DNA of 64,000 nt. Source: Beroe forskalii. Lineage: Eukaryota; Ctenophora; Nuda; Beroida; Beroidae. Positions 33,974 to 45,324 of the stretch are shown here, one piece after another (the stretch's first letter is position 1; each line of letters begins with the position of its first letter). The stretch covers positions 231,572 to 295,571 of the forward strand of contig WFMF01000210.1 of NCBI GenBank assembly GCA_011033025.1, read 5' to 3'. The position numbers and the translations under genes are program-made. The notes beneath the pieces are model-generated. The model was not told the origin of the DNA. It did not search any database and was given only the letters and a program-made list of their open reading frames with translations.

Positions 33974-34290
33974 CACGCGCGAAAAATAGGCAGTTCAAAT
34001 TCACAACTTTTATTACTTTGTGCTAATTTCATGACGAAATCTCCTCCGCCTATTCATCCTATTCGCATATTCATTATTCACATACTGAGCATTAGAGATT
34101 GAGAGCGTGACAGAAAACGTGAGTGAAAGACTAGAGCATGGCAGTTCGACAGAAAGCGAGAGAAAATTTGACATAGTGGCAGAAAGTGTGGGGCAAATTG
34201 ACATTGGGATGACGGTATGAAAAAACAGTGAGACAATTTGACAAGGGTGGTTACAGTTTGACAGAAATACAAGTATTTTCACCCTCACCG
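33974..34290. repeat. CRE-MITE end followed by degenerate GACAGAAA repeats
   Basis: CACGCGCGAAAAATAGGCAG at 33975 is a lone MITE terminus. From about 34105 to 34270 GACAGAAA, GACATAG and TTTGACA recur irregularly, resembling the intron repeat at 27830-28385. Confidence 0.45.
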
Positions 34291-34792
34291 TAATTCTATA
34301 AGCGCCACAGAGTAAAAACTAGAAACTGGTTGCCGAATGAAAGTAGGAATAAAGTGTGACAGCTGACGACGATAACGATATGATTTTTGAAAGCTATAAG
34401 TCTGTGAAGTTCCTCGTATCGTTTAAACGTTTAAACTTCAACCTTTTGAGAGTGTGACAGGGTGACACATTGGCACAGGGAAAGTGTAACGGATGAAATA
34501 TTGTAGATTCCTGTTGAGATATATACTTATATACGCAAAATCTCTGGATAATTTATCCATCCGCTGCTTCATAAAATGCCGCATTCACTGAGCTCTAGAA
34601 ATTTAGAAGTAAATCTGGGATCCCTCCTCTTGAATTCCTGGTCCCTGGGTTTGATCCAAGAACTCAGTGGTTGTCATGGCTACCTTGCAGATCTCCACAT
34701 ACCGACATCAGTGTCTAGACATCATTCAGAAAGGCTCCAAGACGTCTATTAAAGTCATGCACAGCATCAGTATTAAAAAGGACTCATGAGAA

Positions 34793-34909
34793 TTTTTGGG
34801 CGACCCGGTGAAATGATAATGACGACATATTTATTATTTAACCACATATTTTTATAGACGGTTAAATTGGCGTCATAATAATTTCATAATTAACCGGGTT
34901 GCCCAAAAA
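34793..34909. mobile_element. Hairpin MITE with TTTTTGGGCRACCCGGT ends
   Basis: TTTTTGGGCGACCCGGTG (34793-34810) faces AACCGGGTTGCCCAAAAA (34892-34909); the inner parts also pair (ATAATGACG with CGTCATAAT). About 117 bp. Its ends differ from the other MITE families here. Confidence 0.8.
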
Positions 34910-35469
34910 CGCTTAAATAAATAAAACTTAATAACTTTGGCTGTGTTATTAAGTTATTAGTTTTCTCATGAAGCTCGAAGTTGTTGCCCTAAAAAGTTTC
35001 AATCCAAATTCTTATCTATAAAAGTATAAAGGTGCATGGGTACACATTATGTCAGAGAGTGCAATTTCTTACCACATCCATCTTGGATGGCAGAGATGCC
35101 AATCTGTATCGGTTATCAGAAGCAGAGGAGTGTGCAATTATAACTCTCCCATAATAAGATAATATCTCCTTTCTTATCAGTGATCAAAGAATAGATATAA
35201 TATCCTGAATCAGCAGCCAATAAGTTGCGATAACCCTCCCATATCTCCTTTCTTATCTACGATCAAAGAAGAGATAATCTCCTGAATTCCAGACTGCCAG
35301 CCCACCATGATATCCTTTGTGACATGCTGTATATCCCCTAATCTTGGACATATCTCAGTTATTCCTGATCTCAATGCAGTGGATAAATTACCAAGCCTAA
35401 CCTCCTTCACTAAATGTAAATAACATAGTCTTCGATCCTGAACAAGTGGTCACGAACATATATTCCTGA

Positions 35470-35556
35470 GTAGCGCACTCACGAAAAACGAGGAAGTAGA
35501 GAGTGATGTCATTATCATAGTTTAAAATGGTGAGTTGGTGACTTAATAACCGCCAA
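35470..35556. mobile_element. CRE-MITE copy, diverged
   Basis: CACTCACGAAAAACGAGG, GAGTGATGTCATTATCATAG and TGGTGACTTAATAACCGCC. The CRE is mutated to TGATGTCA. Confidence 0.5.
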
Positions 35557-35689
35557 CGTATAAATTTCATGTGTGCCATGCATGTCTTTGACTCATGGTG
35601 TCAGGTTGGGACGGATATTATGCAATTATAAACCCATGAACCATGTCACGTGGCATATAGTGGGGGTAGTTACGATTATTATACTGTGT

Positions 35690-35855
35690 AATTATACTTC
35701 AGGGCATGGCACAAAACATAATACCATCCGACATGTGATTATACTTCAGGGCATGGCACAAAACATAATATAGTCATAATGCCATCCCTCAAGTGCCACT
35801 TGGGGGCATGGCACAAAACACAAACTCAGTGCCATCTCTTAGGTGCCGGGTTCTG
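35690..35855. repeat. Three copies of a unit with GGGCATGGCACAAAACA
   Basis: GGGCATGGCACAAAACA occurs at about 35703, 35750 and 35806, with TTATACTTCA preceding the first two and GTGCCATC(T/C)CT following the last. Copies are about 50 bp apart and increasingly diverged. Confidence 0.75.
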
Positions 35856-36697
35856 AGGAAAATAAATATTCCTCCAACAATATCATACTACACAGGCTTA
35901 TGAGTGTTAATAGAGGCTTGGAGGAGGCTCTCTAGGCTGAATATATCTCTAGTTGATCTGTACCATAACACATCGAAGCACAGATTATGTTCTGTAATGT
36001 GGTGCTCGTAGATCAATGATGATGAAGCTTTAAAATAAGATAATATCATGCAGACCAAATTAAAATTATTTGATTTAGAATACATGCAATCATATAATTT
36101 GAAATGATTAACTAATTACATTAATAAATATTCAAAATATATTAATAACCTAGATATGCGGGATAGGAAGGAACTGTCAGGACGCTGGATTTCCCCATGG
36201 CAGTTGTGGGATGAAATAAACTTCTTCCAAAAAATATAATATAATATCTGGTCAACTATAATATACAGGATGCTGCAATACGAAAAGCATGCGCGCGCTA
36301 TATAGCTGGCTTTGGCATCAAATCTTATATAATGTAGTTAATTTGAAACTATATAATATTTTAATATATTCCCATAGGATGATCGTCGTATGTGGTTATA
36401 AACCCGAATATATAATTTATATATTTTATTCGGGGCTTATTAAATTCGACTTAGACACAAGAGCGAAAGTGGAGTTAATCGGCCCGATTAACTTCCCGTA
36501 ATTCAGTGAGAGTCGAGTTAATCAGCTGGATTAACCCATTAGATTATTTTAACGTTTATATATGGCATGTCATATTATATACGAGAGTCGTTTGCCTGTA
36601 ACATCTGGGGAAACAGACAGGCGACGACGGGGTTCCTAGAAGACGGACTCCTGACCCTATATACGGCATGTTACAGGCCCTGGGCACGAGGTATATC

Positions 36698-36755
36698 GGA
36701 GTGACGTCATTATCAGGGCAGAAAGTGGGATATTGATGACGCTAGGCGCAAGAGA
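36698..36755. mobile_element. CRE-MITE core, truncated
   Basis: GGAGTGACGTCATTATCAGG and GTGGGATATTGATGACGC remain; the CGCGCGAAAAATAGG-type ends are missing or too diverged. Confidence 0.5.
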
Positions 36756-37655
36756 TCCGTCAAGGAATATGTTATGTTAGATCCACTCCAGAATCCAGGA
36801 GACATGGGAACAGGGGAAGAAACTGGAGATCATTATTTTGGCCCTTAGAACAGATTCCTTTGATTTGATAATTCTTGGGATGAATTTAGATGGCCCGACT
36901 TGACCAAATGACTCAGGAAATACCCCAACCCGAAATAGCAAAAGAAGAAGTGAAAGCAACCCAACTCATCATCTTTTGGCAACATTTTTTGGCAAACTTC
37001 AAAAAAGTGGAATCATTTGCCAAAATTGGCCTTTGACCCCCCCCATGTGATAGAAGCTGACCTACCTACGGAGCGTCTGACTGAGGGTAAGACTAAGTGT
37101 TCGACAGCTTCCTCTTCAACTTCCTCAACAACTGTAGTGAACTCTACATCAAACCCGTTGTCGGAGTTAGCTCGACTCCTTGTGCTGTGGCAAATAGAGG
37201 TGTATCAGTATTGGGCATAAGGAAGTGATGGCGTTAAAAGGTTAAAAGGAAAAAGGGGAAAATAAGAATATTTATTATGTGTAATTGTATGGTGCATTTC
37301 TGAACCCTAGTCGCGCGATCCGCGCAAATAAAGTATCTTTTAAATTTAATCTTTTAAATGAAATATAAAGTTTTGTTGAATGTTGATCTCTAAATTTGTA
37401 CTTTTCATGATCTCTATAAGATTCTCGTATAGTGACAGTGAAGAAATAAAATGTAGGTATACCACGACACAAACATTGCACAGTTGTTGCACTGATGATT
37501 TTTGAAGTGTATATTACACTATATTAGTAGAAGATTATCTAAATAGCTTCGAGAACGTTTTATTATATGCGCAATGCATTTTTTGTATTGAGCACTGTAC
37601 GCTGACTTTTGGTTGAAAATAGCGGCTGTTATGAATATAAAACTTTTATGTCCAG

Positions 37656-38620
37656 GAAGAGGCTACAATGGATGAAAAATCATCAATGGAAAGCCGATTC
37701 AGTGAAAATGGGGCATCACCGGACACACGATTCAAATACAAGCTAAAATCCCCATACAATTTGCCACCGAATCTTGGCAATCTACCCTCTCTCCCTCCTA
37801 ACAAAGATAATGCAGTAGTAGGCATATATATTTTTGATCTGCTCCAACGATTTGCTGTTCAAATTCAATTAGGCAGGTGGTCATATATAACCCGACTTAT
37901 AGGCCGTGTGCATCGAATAGACCACCTGCTACGTCAGCAAATGCCCACTTTAAACCCAGATAATGACGTCACAACGTAATACAAACTCTCCGCGCGCGCC
38001 TGAGGTAGGCTCTTTTGCTTGAAATCGGTCATCACGAACAGTTAATAGCTCGGGTATAATATGATATGTGTGGTTGTGTGTGTATGGGTTAGTGCACTCC
38101 AATAGGAGGCAGGTTTAGGGGTGTGACGTCATTATCAGGGATCAGAGTGGTATATTGACGACGTCACATAGAGTATTTTTCGTACAAGGGTCGCTATTAT
38201 TACGTGATGCCTTAAAAGTTAAAATTGGTAAATATGCTCGCCTTAAATATATTTTTCACTGTTATAATTGGCGAGACCAATAACTATTGTATGTGGTAAA
38301 TTTCTCAAGAATAGAAGGATTCAAGATTGTAATTCCTGCTCAATCAACATCAAGCAAAAAATTGCCAATTGCATTTGAACTTCAAGTCTAATATTGACAG
38401 GAATCAACATTATGATTACACCACTATACCAGTCCATCCAATTCATGCCAAGGATAGTGCATCATACATTGACGCTTACTTGATCGGGTCCATATTGGTT
38501 TATGTATTGATAATAATATCATATCTCACCTTCTGTAAATGGGCGGTACCACGTGCGGGGCGGGTTCAGAGGCCCGCCTGGCGGCCGTCCCCGGCGTGTA
38601 GGGGTTCAGCATCATGGTAA
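37656..38620 (+). CDS. Possible two-exon single-pass membrane protein (142 aa model)
   Basis: Exon 1 from acceptor GTCCAG|GAAGAGG (37656) with ATG at 37668 to 37876 (TTAGGCAG|GTGGTC); exon 2 from 38401 (TTGACAG|GAATCAA) to the stop ending 38620, or to a donor at 38546. Phase 2 agrees. The N-terminal part is hydrophilic with YNLPPNLGNLPSLPPNK; exon 2 has YIDAYLIGSILVYVLIIIS, a clear transmembrane helix, then a basic GC-rich tail. No family recognised. The intron holds a CRE-MITE copy and another fragment. The model rests on splice consensus and phase only; the tail after 38545 may be untranslated. Confidence 0.35.
37920..37998. mobile_element. CRE-MITE copy, reverse orientation
   Basis: CCACCTGCTACGTCAGCAAA, then CAGATAATGACGTCACAACG and TCCGCGCGCGCC. 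It lies in the intron of the 37656-38620 model. Confidence 0.6.
38115..38180. mobile_element. CRE-MITE core with two CRE palindromes
   Basis: GTGTGACGTCATTATCAGGG and TATTGACGACGTCACATAG: TGACGTCA at the left and GACGTCAC at the right. Ends not preserved. Confidence 0.55.
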
Positions 38621-39858
38621 TATTGTGAGGGGTTCCGGGGAGATAGTATATGGGTGGAAAAATGGTTGTTTCTTAAGGGGGGCTCTATCCTTTTTCCAGT
38701 TTTCACACACCAAAATTGCTAACACAAGTTTAAAAGTGCTCGAAAGTCGAAACGCTCAAAATGCGAAAAAGGTGTACAGTTTTGTTGGTTTAGAAGTATT
38801 TTAGCCACGATCAAAACGAGAATAGTGAAAATATAAAGAGGATGCCTGAAATGTACGGACATTATATTTGCTAATTCGGGGGCTGGGGCCACTAAATTCC
38901 AGGAATTGAAGAATATTGCCTGGTTTATAGTTTTAAATATACTTCGCACACCAATATTATGCACTTCAAAATGATTTCATCATCATTGATTTTAATAACA
39001 AATGAATGATGCTGATCTGCCGGCGTTATGTAAGATCTATGCTGCATGCTCTTTGAAAATGGATTCTGAATGGGATTCTGAGAGAGAAAACAATAAGAAT
39101 TAATAAATTGATTAATGAGAGCAACTGACAAAAGCTGTAGAATTTGGAGCGATAAATTCTATCATGACTTGAGTGAAAGGAATAATTAATCGACTGTGGA
39201 GTAGAAAATTCGTCGATGACCAAAGCTGATAGTAATTTAATAGTAAGGGTACCCAAAATACTTTGAATTCTAAAGTGTGATTGCCACCATCTTAAAAATG
39301 TCAAATCAAAGAATATGTAATGGCATTTATATTTGTGGATTTGTGGATTTGAGATATGCTTTTTTCATTTCCTCTAAATAATAAGTTATTTCCTCTTTAA
39401 TAATAAGTCAATGACTTTATTTTTTATTAGAGAGGAAATGCCAAAAAGCAAGTAAACTGGTCTCAATATAAAAATTTTTGAAACAGATTACTGTTTTTGT
39501 TCTGAGATACAGTTTAACATCGAAGCAATCCTTATTTCAGTGGAAAAGCAGCGTACACCACCGCAAGATATCAGTATTCAGGACGATTGTGAGAGGAAAA
39601 TTGATGCTTTTCTGGTATAATGCGATGCATTTGTTTACACGAATTATTGCTGATGGATTGAGTCACGTTGGGATTCCAACTTCATTTATCGATATTTTTT
39701 TTAATTGAGGGGGCACCGCCATAAAGGTCACTTTCAGTTTTTCATTTTACTTCTGTTATTCCTAAAAGCCTTAAGAATCTTTTGGGCTTCGTCGCAGCCC
39801 AGTATATTTTTAATTAACTTATATAGTTTTTTTAGAAAAAAAATGGTTTTCTAAATTT

Positions 39859-39990
39859 TAAATTTTCAGGGTTCATGGAATTGATATACCTCATATATTT
39901 TTGGGATACAAAATGGATCTATAATTTTTCAGAGGTTATGGAATTGATATATACAAAATGGTTCTATAATTTTTCAGGGGTATGGAATTG
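39859..39990 (+). repeat. Triplicated splice-acceptor/ATG segment before the secreted-protein frame
   Basis: AATTTTCAGGGTTCATGGAA (39861), ATTTTTCAGAGGTTATGGAA (39924) and ATTTTTCAGGGGTATGGAAT (39969) are diverged direct copies, each a polypyrimidine-CAG followed within 5 nt by ATG GAA TTG ATA. Only the last ATG is in frame with the long reading frame. Confidence 0.8.
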
Positions 39991-40864
39991 ATATTTGGTC
40001 GGATGATTTGGATTCTTGCTTTTGGGACCACTCTGCTCATAAAAAGCACAAGTGCACAGGAGATCAGTTGTGAAGAAATTACAACCACTCTGGATGGTTT
40101 GTGTCAAGAGAAGGGCTACCCTCTTCCCGGGTGCCCGGAGAGCAGCGACGGGGGAGAGAAAATGCCCGGAAAAATACGTGGAAAATGCAAGAGAATGCTG
40201 CGTCTGGCAAAGGAGAACTGTGGAGGGTATCAGTGTGGGGTAACTGGAGATGGAGATTGGGAGAAGGTCGTGTGGCCGGAAACACCAAGTGGGCAGGACA
40301 TCTTCGGAACGAAGATCTGGAAGGCTGAAAGTGCGAGTGTGGCAGTTGACGTGGCAGCTGGAGAATCTGTGGTATTTCACATCCGGTTAAATGTCTTTCC
40401 AAAGGTAGACAGTGATGTGGAGTTTCATCTACTCCAAGAGACGGAGGGGATTGACGCTGAGGGAAACGTCCCTGTGAAGGCATCATTCGCGTACATGGGG
40501 TTCAAGTTCAGCGGAGGAAAACTAAGCGAAATGGGGTATTGCTCGATCTTTGCGACGACTGGGGAGCCTGAGGCTCCGTGTGAGTGGAAGGAAACAGATG
40601 CGATAAACTTCAAAGCGCTGACAGATATTACGGACTACACGACGACGGTAGATCTTGTAAAAGCAGCGTTCACTGCCGAAAGGTGAAGGTCTAGATGGTT
40701 CTCGCTCCTTTGAGGATGAAGCTGGTTTTGAGTGCTTCAAAGAGAAAATGGAGGGCGTCAAAGAAGTCAGAACGACATTCAAAGTCACCGATATTTCTAA
40801 AAACGATCCAGGCTTCCCGCAGAACGTCAAGATAGAAACGAAAGCAGAAGTTTACAAACTTTGA
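39982..40864 (+). CDS. Unrecognised secreted protein, reading frame broken near the 3' end
   Basis: ATG at 39982 directly follows an acceptor (TTTTTCAG|GGGT), so an upstream 5' UTR exon is likely. Residues 1-25 form a signal peptide (MIWILAFGTTLLIKSTSA core). A Cys-rich section of about 60 residues follows (SCEEI, GLCQEKG, PGCPES, GKCKRM, ENCGGYQCG), then a likely beta-rich domain (SVVFHIRLNVFPKVDSDVEF, GYCSIFATTGE, PCEWKE). The frame stops at TGA 40684-40686, but shifting by one base at 40681-40682 gives 60 further codons of similar character (ECFKEKMEGVKEVRTTFKV) to TGA 40862-40864. A one-base insertion, an assembly error or an old gene copy would all explain this. AATAAA at 40925 suits as a polyadenylation signal. 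No family recognised. Confidence 0.62.
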
Positions 40865-40924
40865 TAAACTGGGACTTCATAAGTCCATATTAATTGATAG
40901 AAGACTATAAACATAAAATCATAG

Positions 40925-40930
40925 AATAAA
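40925..40930 (+). promoter_or_regulatory. AATAAA polyadenylation signal
   Basis: It sits 61 bp after the second-frame stop at 40864, a usual 3' UTR distance, which supports the longer reading. Confidence 0.5.
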
Positions 40931-41179
40931 TTCATAGAAAGCCTGGCCCAGAAGACGGCAGGTGTATAGATTAAACTTTTTAGCCAAGACCTGTATATTC
41001 TGATCCTACGTTGATTTGAAACTTTCCCATTATTGACGAATCTTACTTTTTGCCGGATCGAAAAATTTCATTCAAAAATAGTAACGGACATCGTATTCCG
41101 CATACATGGGGGAGCCAAGGTTAGTGCAGTGGAGCTGATATAGCTTGATAGGGCTCGGTAGGCTGCTGAGAGAATCATA

Positions 41180-41345
41180 CAAACTAATCTTAGCATACCT
41201 GATACCCGCAGGATACCGGATCGTCATTGACCAATCTGAATCAGCGCATGAAATTGACCAATCTGAATCAGCGCATGAAACTGACCAATCTGAATCAGCG
41301 CATGAAATTGACCAATCTGAATCAGCGCGCAAGTTCTGAGCAGTC
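41180..41345. repeat. Four 27-bp copies with a CCAAT core, inside a small element
   Basis: ATTGACCAATCTGAATCAGC units start at 41226, 41253, 41280 and 41307 (27-bp period). The surroundings (TTAGCATACC, TACCCGCAGG) resemble the element at 31462, so this looks like one with its core expanded in tandem. Confidence 0.8.
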
Positions 41346-41632
41346 AACTTGCGCGCTGTTCGCCAATGATATAATCGGAAAATGGAAGTGTAGCTGTAAG
41401 CTATAACACTCCATGGATATTCCTTGTTCCCCAGGAATATTGCACGTGTTCCACGTGTCAATATGTCACTGTTATCGGTTATCGGGGTGTCCTCAGCACT
41501 ATACTTCCCAATAATTACTGCATGTACTAACTCATATAATGAAGTGATAAGCGTCAATAATTGGTAGAGTTGTTAGCGGTCAAATAGGCTCTCTAAATGC
41601 AGTGATACGACCTTGAGCTAAATAGTAGTATA

Positions 41633-41729
41633 TGCGCGTTACAAGATCAATAGGCGGTTGCAATATAATGTCATTATCAAAGCACACCGTGGTAAGTTGA
41701 TGAGACTTATTACTTGCCACGCGCGCGAA
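41633..41729. mobile_element. CRE-MITE copy, diverged core
   Basis: ATGCGCGTTACAAG, CAATAGGCGGTTGCAATATA, TGTCATTATCAAAGC and, at the end, GCCACGCGCGCGAAG. The CRE is degraded to AATGTCAT. Confidence 0.5.
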
Positions 41730-42412
41730 GGGTTTACTTTTTAGTAAGTTAGTTATAGTAGTTAACAAGTTAGCGTATTAACAAGTTAATAATCTAGCGC
41801 ATGATTGTGCAGTTCTGGAAGGCATTATATGAGCCGCTATATTCTTCAGGCTTGTAAACGAGGTCACTAATTAAACGTCACTTGATACTAGTACTACACA
41901 TCCTCTCAAATCCTATAACCGTCATAAAGCCATGTTAATACGTATTCTTCTCGCTTTGAGAGTTGCACTGGCAACTGCCGAACCGTGAGAGGGCCTTTCG
42001 TTGAGAACTCACCGTTATAATAAATTACGTAGATTTCGCGATTCCTGAAGACCTAAAACGGCACAGCGCAATAGGAAATTTCAGAATGATTCCCTTTTCT
42101 CGAATTCGCGACACCTTTGTAACGTCCGTAAAGTAGCTATTCATTGATATGCTTCCTCAGGCATTTTGAATGGGTCACTCGCTGTTCTACAGCATCGTAT
42201 TCATGACTCATTTAAACCTTGATTATCACATCCATTAAACCACCTATTAGTAGTATTCGTATACCTTATCTTCATCCTTCATTGGTGTAGATATGTCGGC
42301 ATGGCAGTATATTCAGCGCAATTTGTGTATTCCTGTCCTACCCCTTTTCTTCTACTTCTACTTTTCACTACGCCATGCACCTAGCACTCATCCAGTTTTC
42401 CGGTATATGTTG

Positions 42413-42485
42413 GAATGTGACGTCATTATCATAGCTTTAAGTGGTGAATTGATGATGCTGAACAATCTATTATTTTTCTCAACCG
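42413..42485. mobile_element. CRE-MITE copy
   Basis: GGAATGTGACGTCATTATCA, TAGCTTTAAGTGGTGAATTG and CTATTATTTTTCTC at the end, which is the inverse of the family terminus without its CGCG part. Confidence 0.6.
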
Positions 42486-43299
42486 ATTTCTACTTTTCTC
42501 ATGATTGTAGGACCTTATATATTGAAGGCATTCCATGATGTTGTGTCGTTGTGATTTAAATTTTAAAGTATTCTTTCGTCTTATACTCAGCCACATATTA
42601 TAATCCTCTCTTATATATTTCTTCTAGTGTTCAAGAGCAAGGAAATGCTGAAACATCCCATTTGACACCATCAACCTGCCACTCAAATACGTGATAACTA
42701 CGTCACAGTTAACCGCCTAAACTCTCCTGCTGTCGAGTCATTAAAGCTATATTAGCAAGGTTATAACAAGCACTACCGACTAATTAATGTCTTAATGAGT
42801 ACTACTATACTGTTAAGTATTATAGTACCTACAGATCGTAGAATTACCACGTAACATGCCGTACCTTTGTCTTTTCTCAGTCGGTATGCGCTGCTTTTGT
42901 ACGGTTGATATAACGTCGTCTTTATCATGGAGTCTGTGTGTACACTATGTGAGGAATTTATACGTAGTTTATATGAGTTGTGATTCGTCATTAATCAAAA
43001 ACTAAGCTAACGATAATTCGTGAATTGCGATAATATTGAAGCCATTTTCAGTTTTGAATTTCTGGGGCGTCGCGCGGCTCATAACAATTACCAACAAATA
43101 CGTGCGATACGTGTAAAGGTACGTGTACGAAACACGTATATTGGCGTAATATTCATAAAACGTCGTTTTGATTTGCATAACACATACACCCTTGCAGATA
43201 ACTTAGCTTTTCCTCCATACTAACAACTACCTGGGAGCTATTAGGCTATTACGCTGGGGACCTGATGTAGTATTGCAGGGCTGCGCGCAACAAATACTA

Positions 43300-43372
43300 C
43301 ATAAGAGTGACGTCATTATCTTTGTTTAACGTTGTTAACTCATGACGTTGGGCTGTCTATAGACCTAAGGTT
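43300..43372. mobile_element. CRE-MITE copy
   Basis: AAGAGTGACGTCATTATCTT, TGTTTAACGTTGTTAACTCA and TGACGTTGGGC. The interior TTAACGTTGTTAA differs from the other copies. Confidence 0.5.
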
Positions 43373-43379
43373 TTGTAAA

Positions 43380-44300
43380 GAGCCGCTAAGAAATAGCTGT
43401 CCCTGTACTTTTCTAGATAATAGTACCCTACTAGTAGAATCCGTGAAATCAATTGTCTACGTCTCGTTTAGCCTTGCTCCTTTGTAACACCCTCTCAAGC
43501 TAGAGCTGCAATCACATCGAAGAGAAGAAGAGAGTAACATGAAAGTTTGAGAGTTGTAGAACTCGCAGAAAAGGTGCCCGATTGAGTAACAGGGCTTTTA
43601 AATTCATATTCCGCGTTGGAGGGGCTAAGCGTGCCCAAGAATCTGGGCTGCAGGGGCGAATCCCCTGGGTCCCTGGCGGGGGGGGGTAGGGACGGAGCAT
43701 GAAAGGCCCTAGACGGATCTGGGGAGGAATATTGCCCTGATTAATTTTCTAATTTGCCATTTGGTTTTGGCCCCTAGTTCCTGCAGAAGCCAGGTAAATG
43801 CCTACGTGTACAAAATTACTGGAAAAGTTCGCATAGAATATTATGTTTAAAATGGACAGTGTTTACAGTTTACTGTACCTACTGTTTATGTTTGACAAAT
43901 GTTCTGGTAATTACGAGATCAAGTTACACACAAAAAAAACTCTGAAATTAAGTTAACGCAGTCATGCGAGCCATTCGTAACAAAATTTCTCAACAATTTC
44001 TCATTTATCTCAGTTTTCACTGTTTGATACCTGTTTCATTTGCCGACTTTAGAAAATACGACTTTTGAATTTTCAGGTTTCTTTGTAAGGTTTGTTTGAA
44101 ACAAACAAACCTTGCAAATACAGGTCTGGCAATGTACGAATCTCTGAATCTTGTGATGATCTCAGAGTTCATTTGCCGCAATGAAAGTTTATGAAATTTA
44201 TCAAATTGCAATTGCATTAGCCAATCCACGTAGGCATTTGATACAGTTCCGGCAAATTAAAGATTAAATGTCCGAGTGTAATTGCTGCACACACAGAACA
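43380..44300. other. No gene seen
   Basis: Mixed sequence with a G run at 43677-43687 and an inverted repeat TTTGTTTGAAACAAACAAA at about 44093. No exon recognised. Confidence 0.35.
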
Positions 44301-44309
44301 ACACGTTTT

Positions 44310-44378
44310 AGTCATCAGTTCACCATTCTGTAACCTAATAATGACGTCACTCTCAACCACCTATTTTTAGCTCGCAGT
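44310..44378. mobile_element. CRE-MITE copy, reverse orientation
   Basis: ATCAGTTCACCATTCTGTAA, CCTAATAATGACGTCACTCT and AACCACCTATTTTTAGCTCG. One terminus is well kept. Confidence 0.65.
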
Positions 44379-44819
44379 CCAAAATTAGATTACGGAAATG
44401 AAATTCATGAGTTTCACATGGGGGATTTTAGTTATTATCTCCACAGCAGCGATGATCATGATCCCCCGACGAACATATATTTTACACTCATTTCATTCTG
44501 TCCCAGTTTGTGTATCGTGTTTCCCGGGTTTTACTGGACCTATCACGTTTGAATATTATTATCATAAATTATAATTAGCATATGCTGCATAAATTAATGG
44601 GACGAAACACTTTTTACCCCTCGCTCAAAGGTCCACGACATGTATTTTTCGTAGCCATGCACGAGTATTATGGGTGATTTGCAGAGGTCGTTTGTCTTTT
44701 CTAAGATCCACGAAATCGAGTCTCAGTCGCGAACCCTTCGCGTGCGACTGTCAAACAAAATTATTTCATTATTTTCTTGATCCCAGAGCGAATATCTATA
44801 TTCAGATTTCGCCTGTCAC

Positions 44820-45316
44820 CAGGGCCGTCGAGAGGATTTTAGGGGCCGGCGACATCCCTACCAGGGGCCTATTATCTTTTCCACAATGAGACATTTTTCA
44901 TTTAGGGCTGGGGTCTGGGGGCAGCCCCAGAAGCCAGACGTTCTGAGTGTCGGATGACCGTCTCATTAGCATCTTTGTCTCATTTGACGTTTCATGTCGA
45001 AATAACATCAAGAAAGCAATTCCACTAAAGGGTCCCAGGAAGCCAGACGATCTGAATAAACCGAATGATTGCCTCAATGGCATTTCCCACTTTTTTGATA
45101 TCTGACGTTTCATGTCGAAGCAACATCAAGAAAGCGAGTCCACTAACAGCAGGGGTCTGGGGCGGCAGCCCCCAGAAGCCAGACGTTTTGACTAAATGAA
45201 ATTGCCATCTCAATACGATAATCGAAAATATTTTCCTATCTTGGCATTTTTGGGCCTATCTGGGCAGCTGGGGCCGGCGACAGTTGTCGCCGTAACGCCC
45301 CCTCTCGACGGCCCTG
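44820..45316. mobile_element. Non-autonomous hAT-type element with perfect 8-bp TSD
   Basis: 497 bp. Target duplication CCTGTCAC at 44812-44819 and 45317-45324. Terminal inverted repeats CAGGGCCGTCGAGAGG, identical over 16 bp; a second inner inverted pair is GGCCGGCGACA and the nearby TGTCGCC. The interior has three direct copies starting AAGCCAGACG (about 44933, 45034, 45174), each with CTGACGTTTCATGTCGAA-type sequence. No transposase frame. Perfect TSD and ends suggest a recent insertion. Confidence 0.9.
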
Positions 45317-45324
45317 CCTGTCAC

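Noticed and set aside
37017..37220. 67-codon plus-strand frame with a donor-like GAGG|GTAAGA
   Set aside because: No acceptor or start in good context, and its phase does not fit the exon at 37656.
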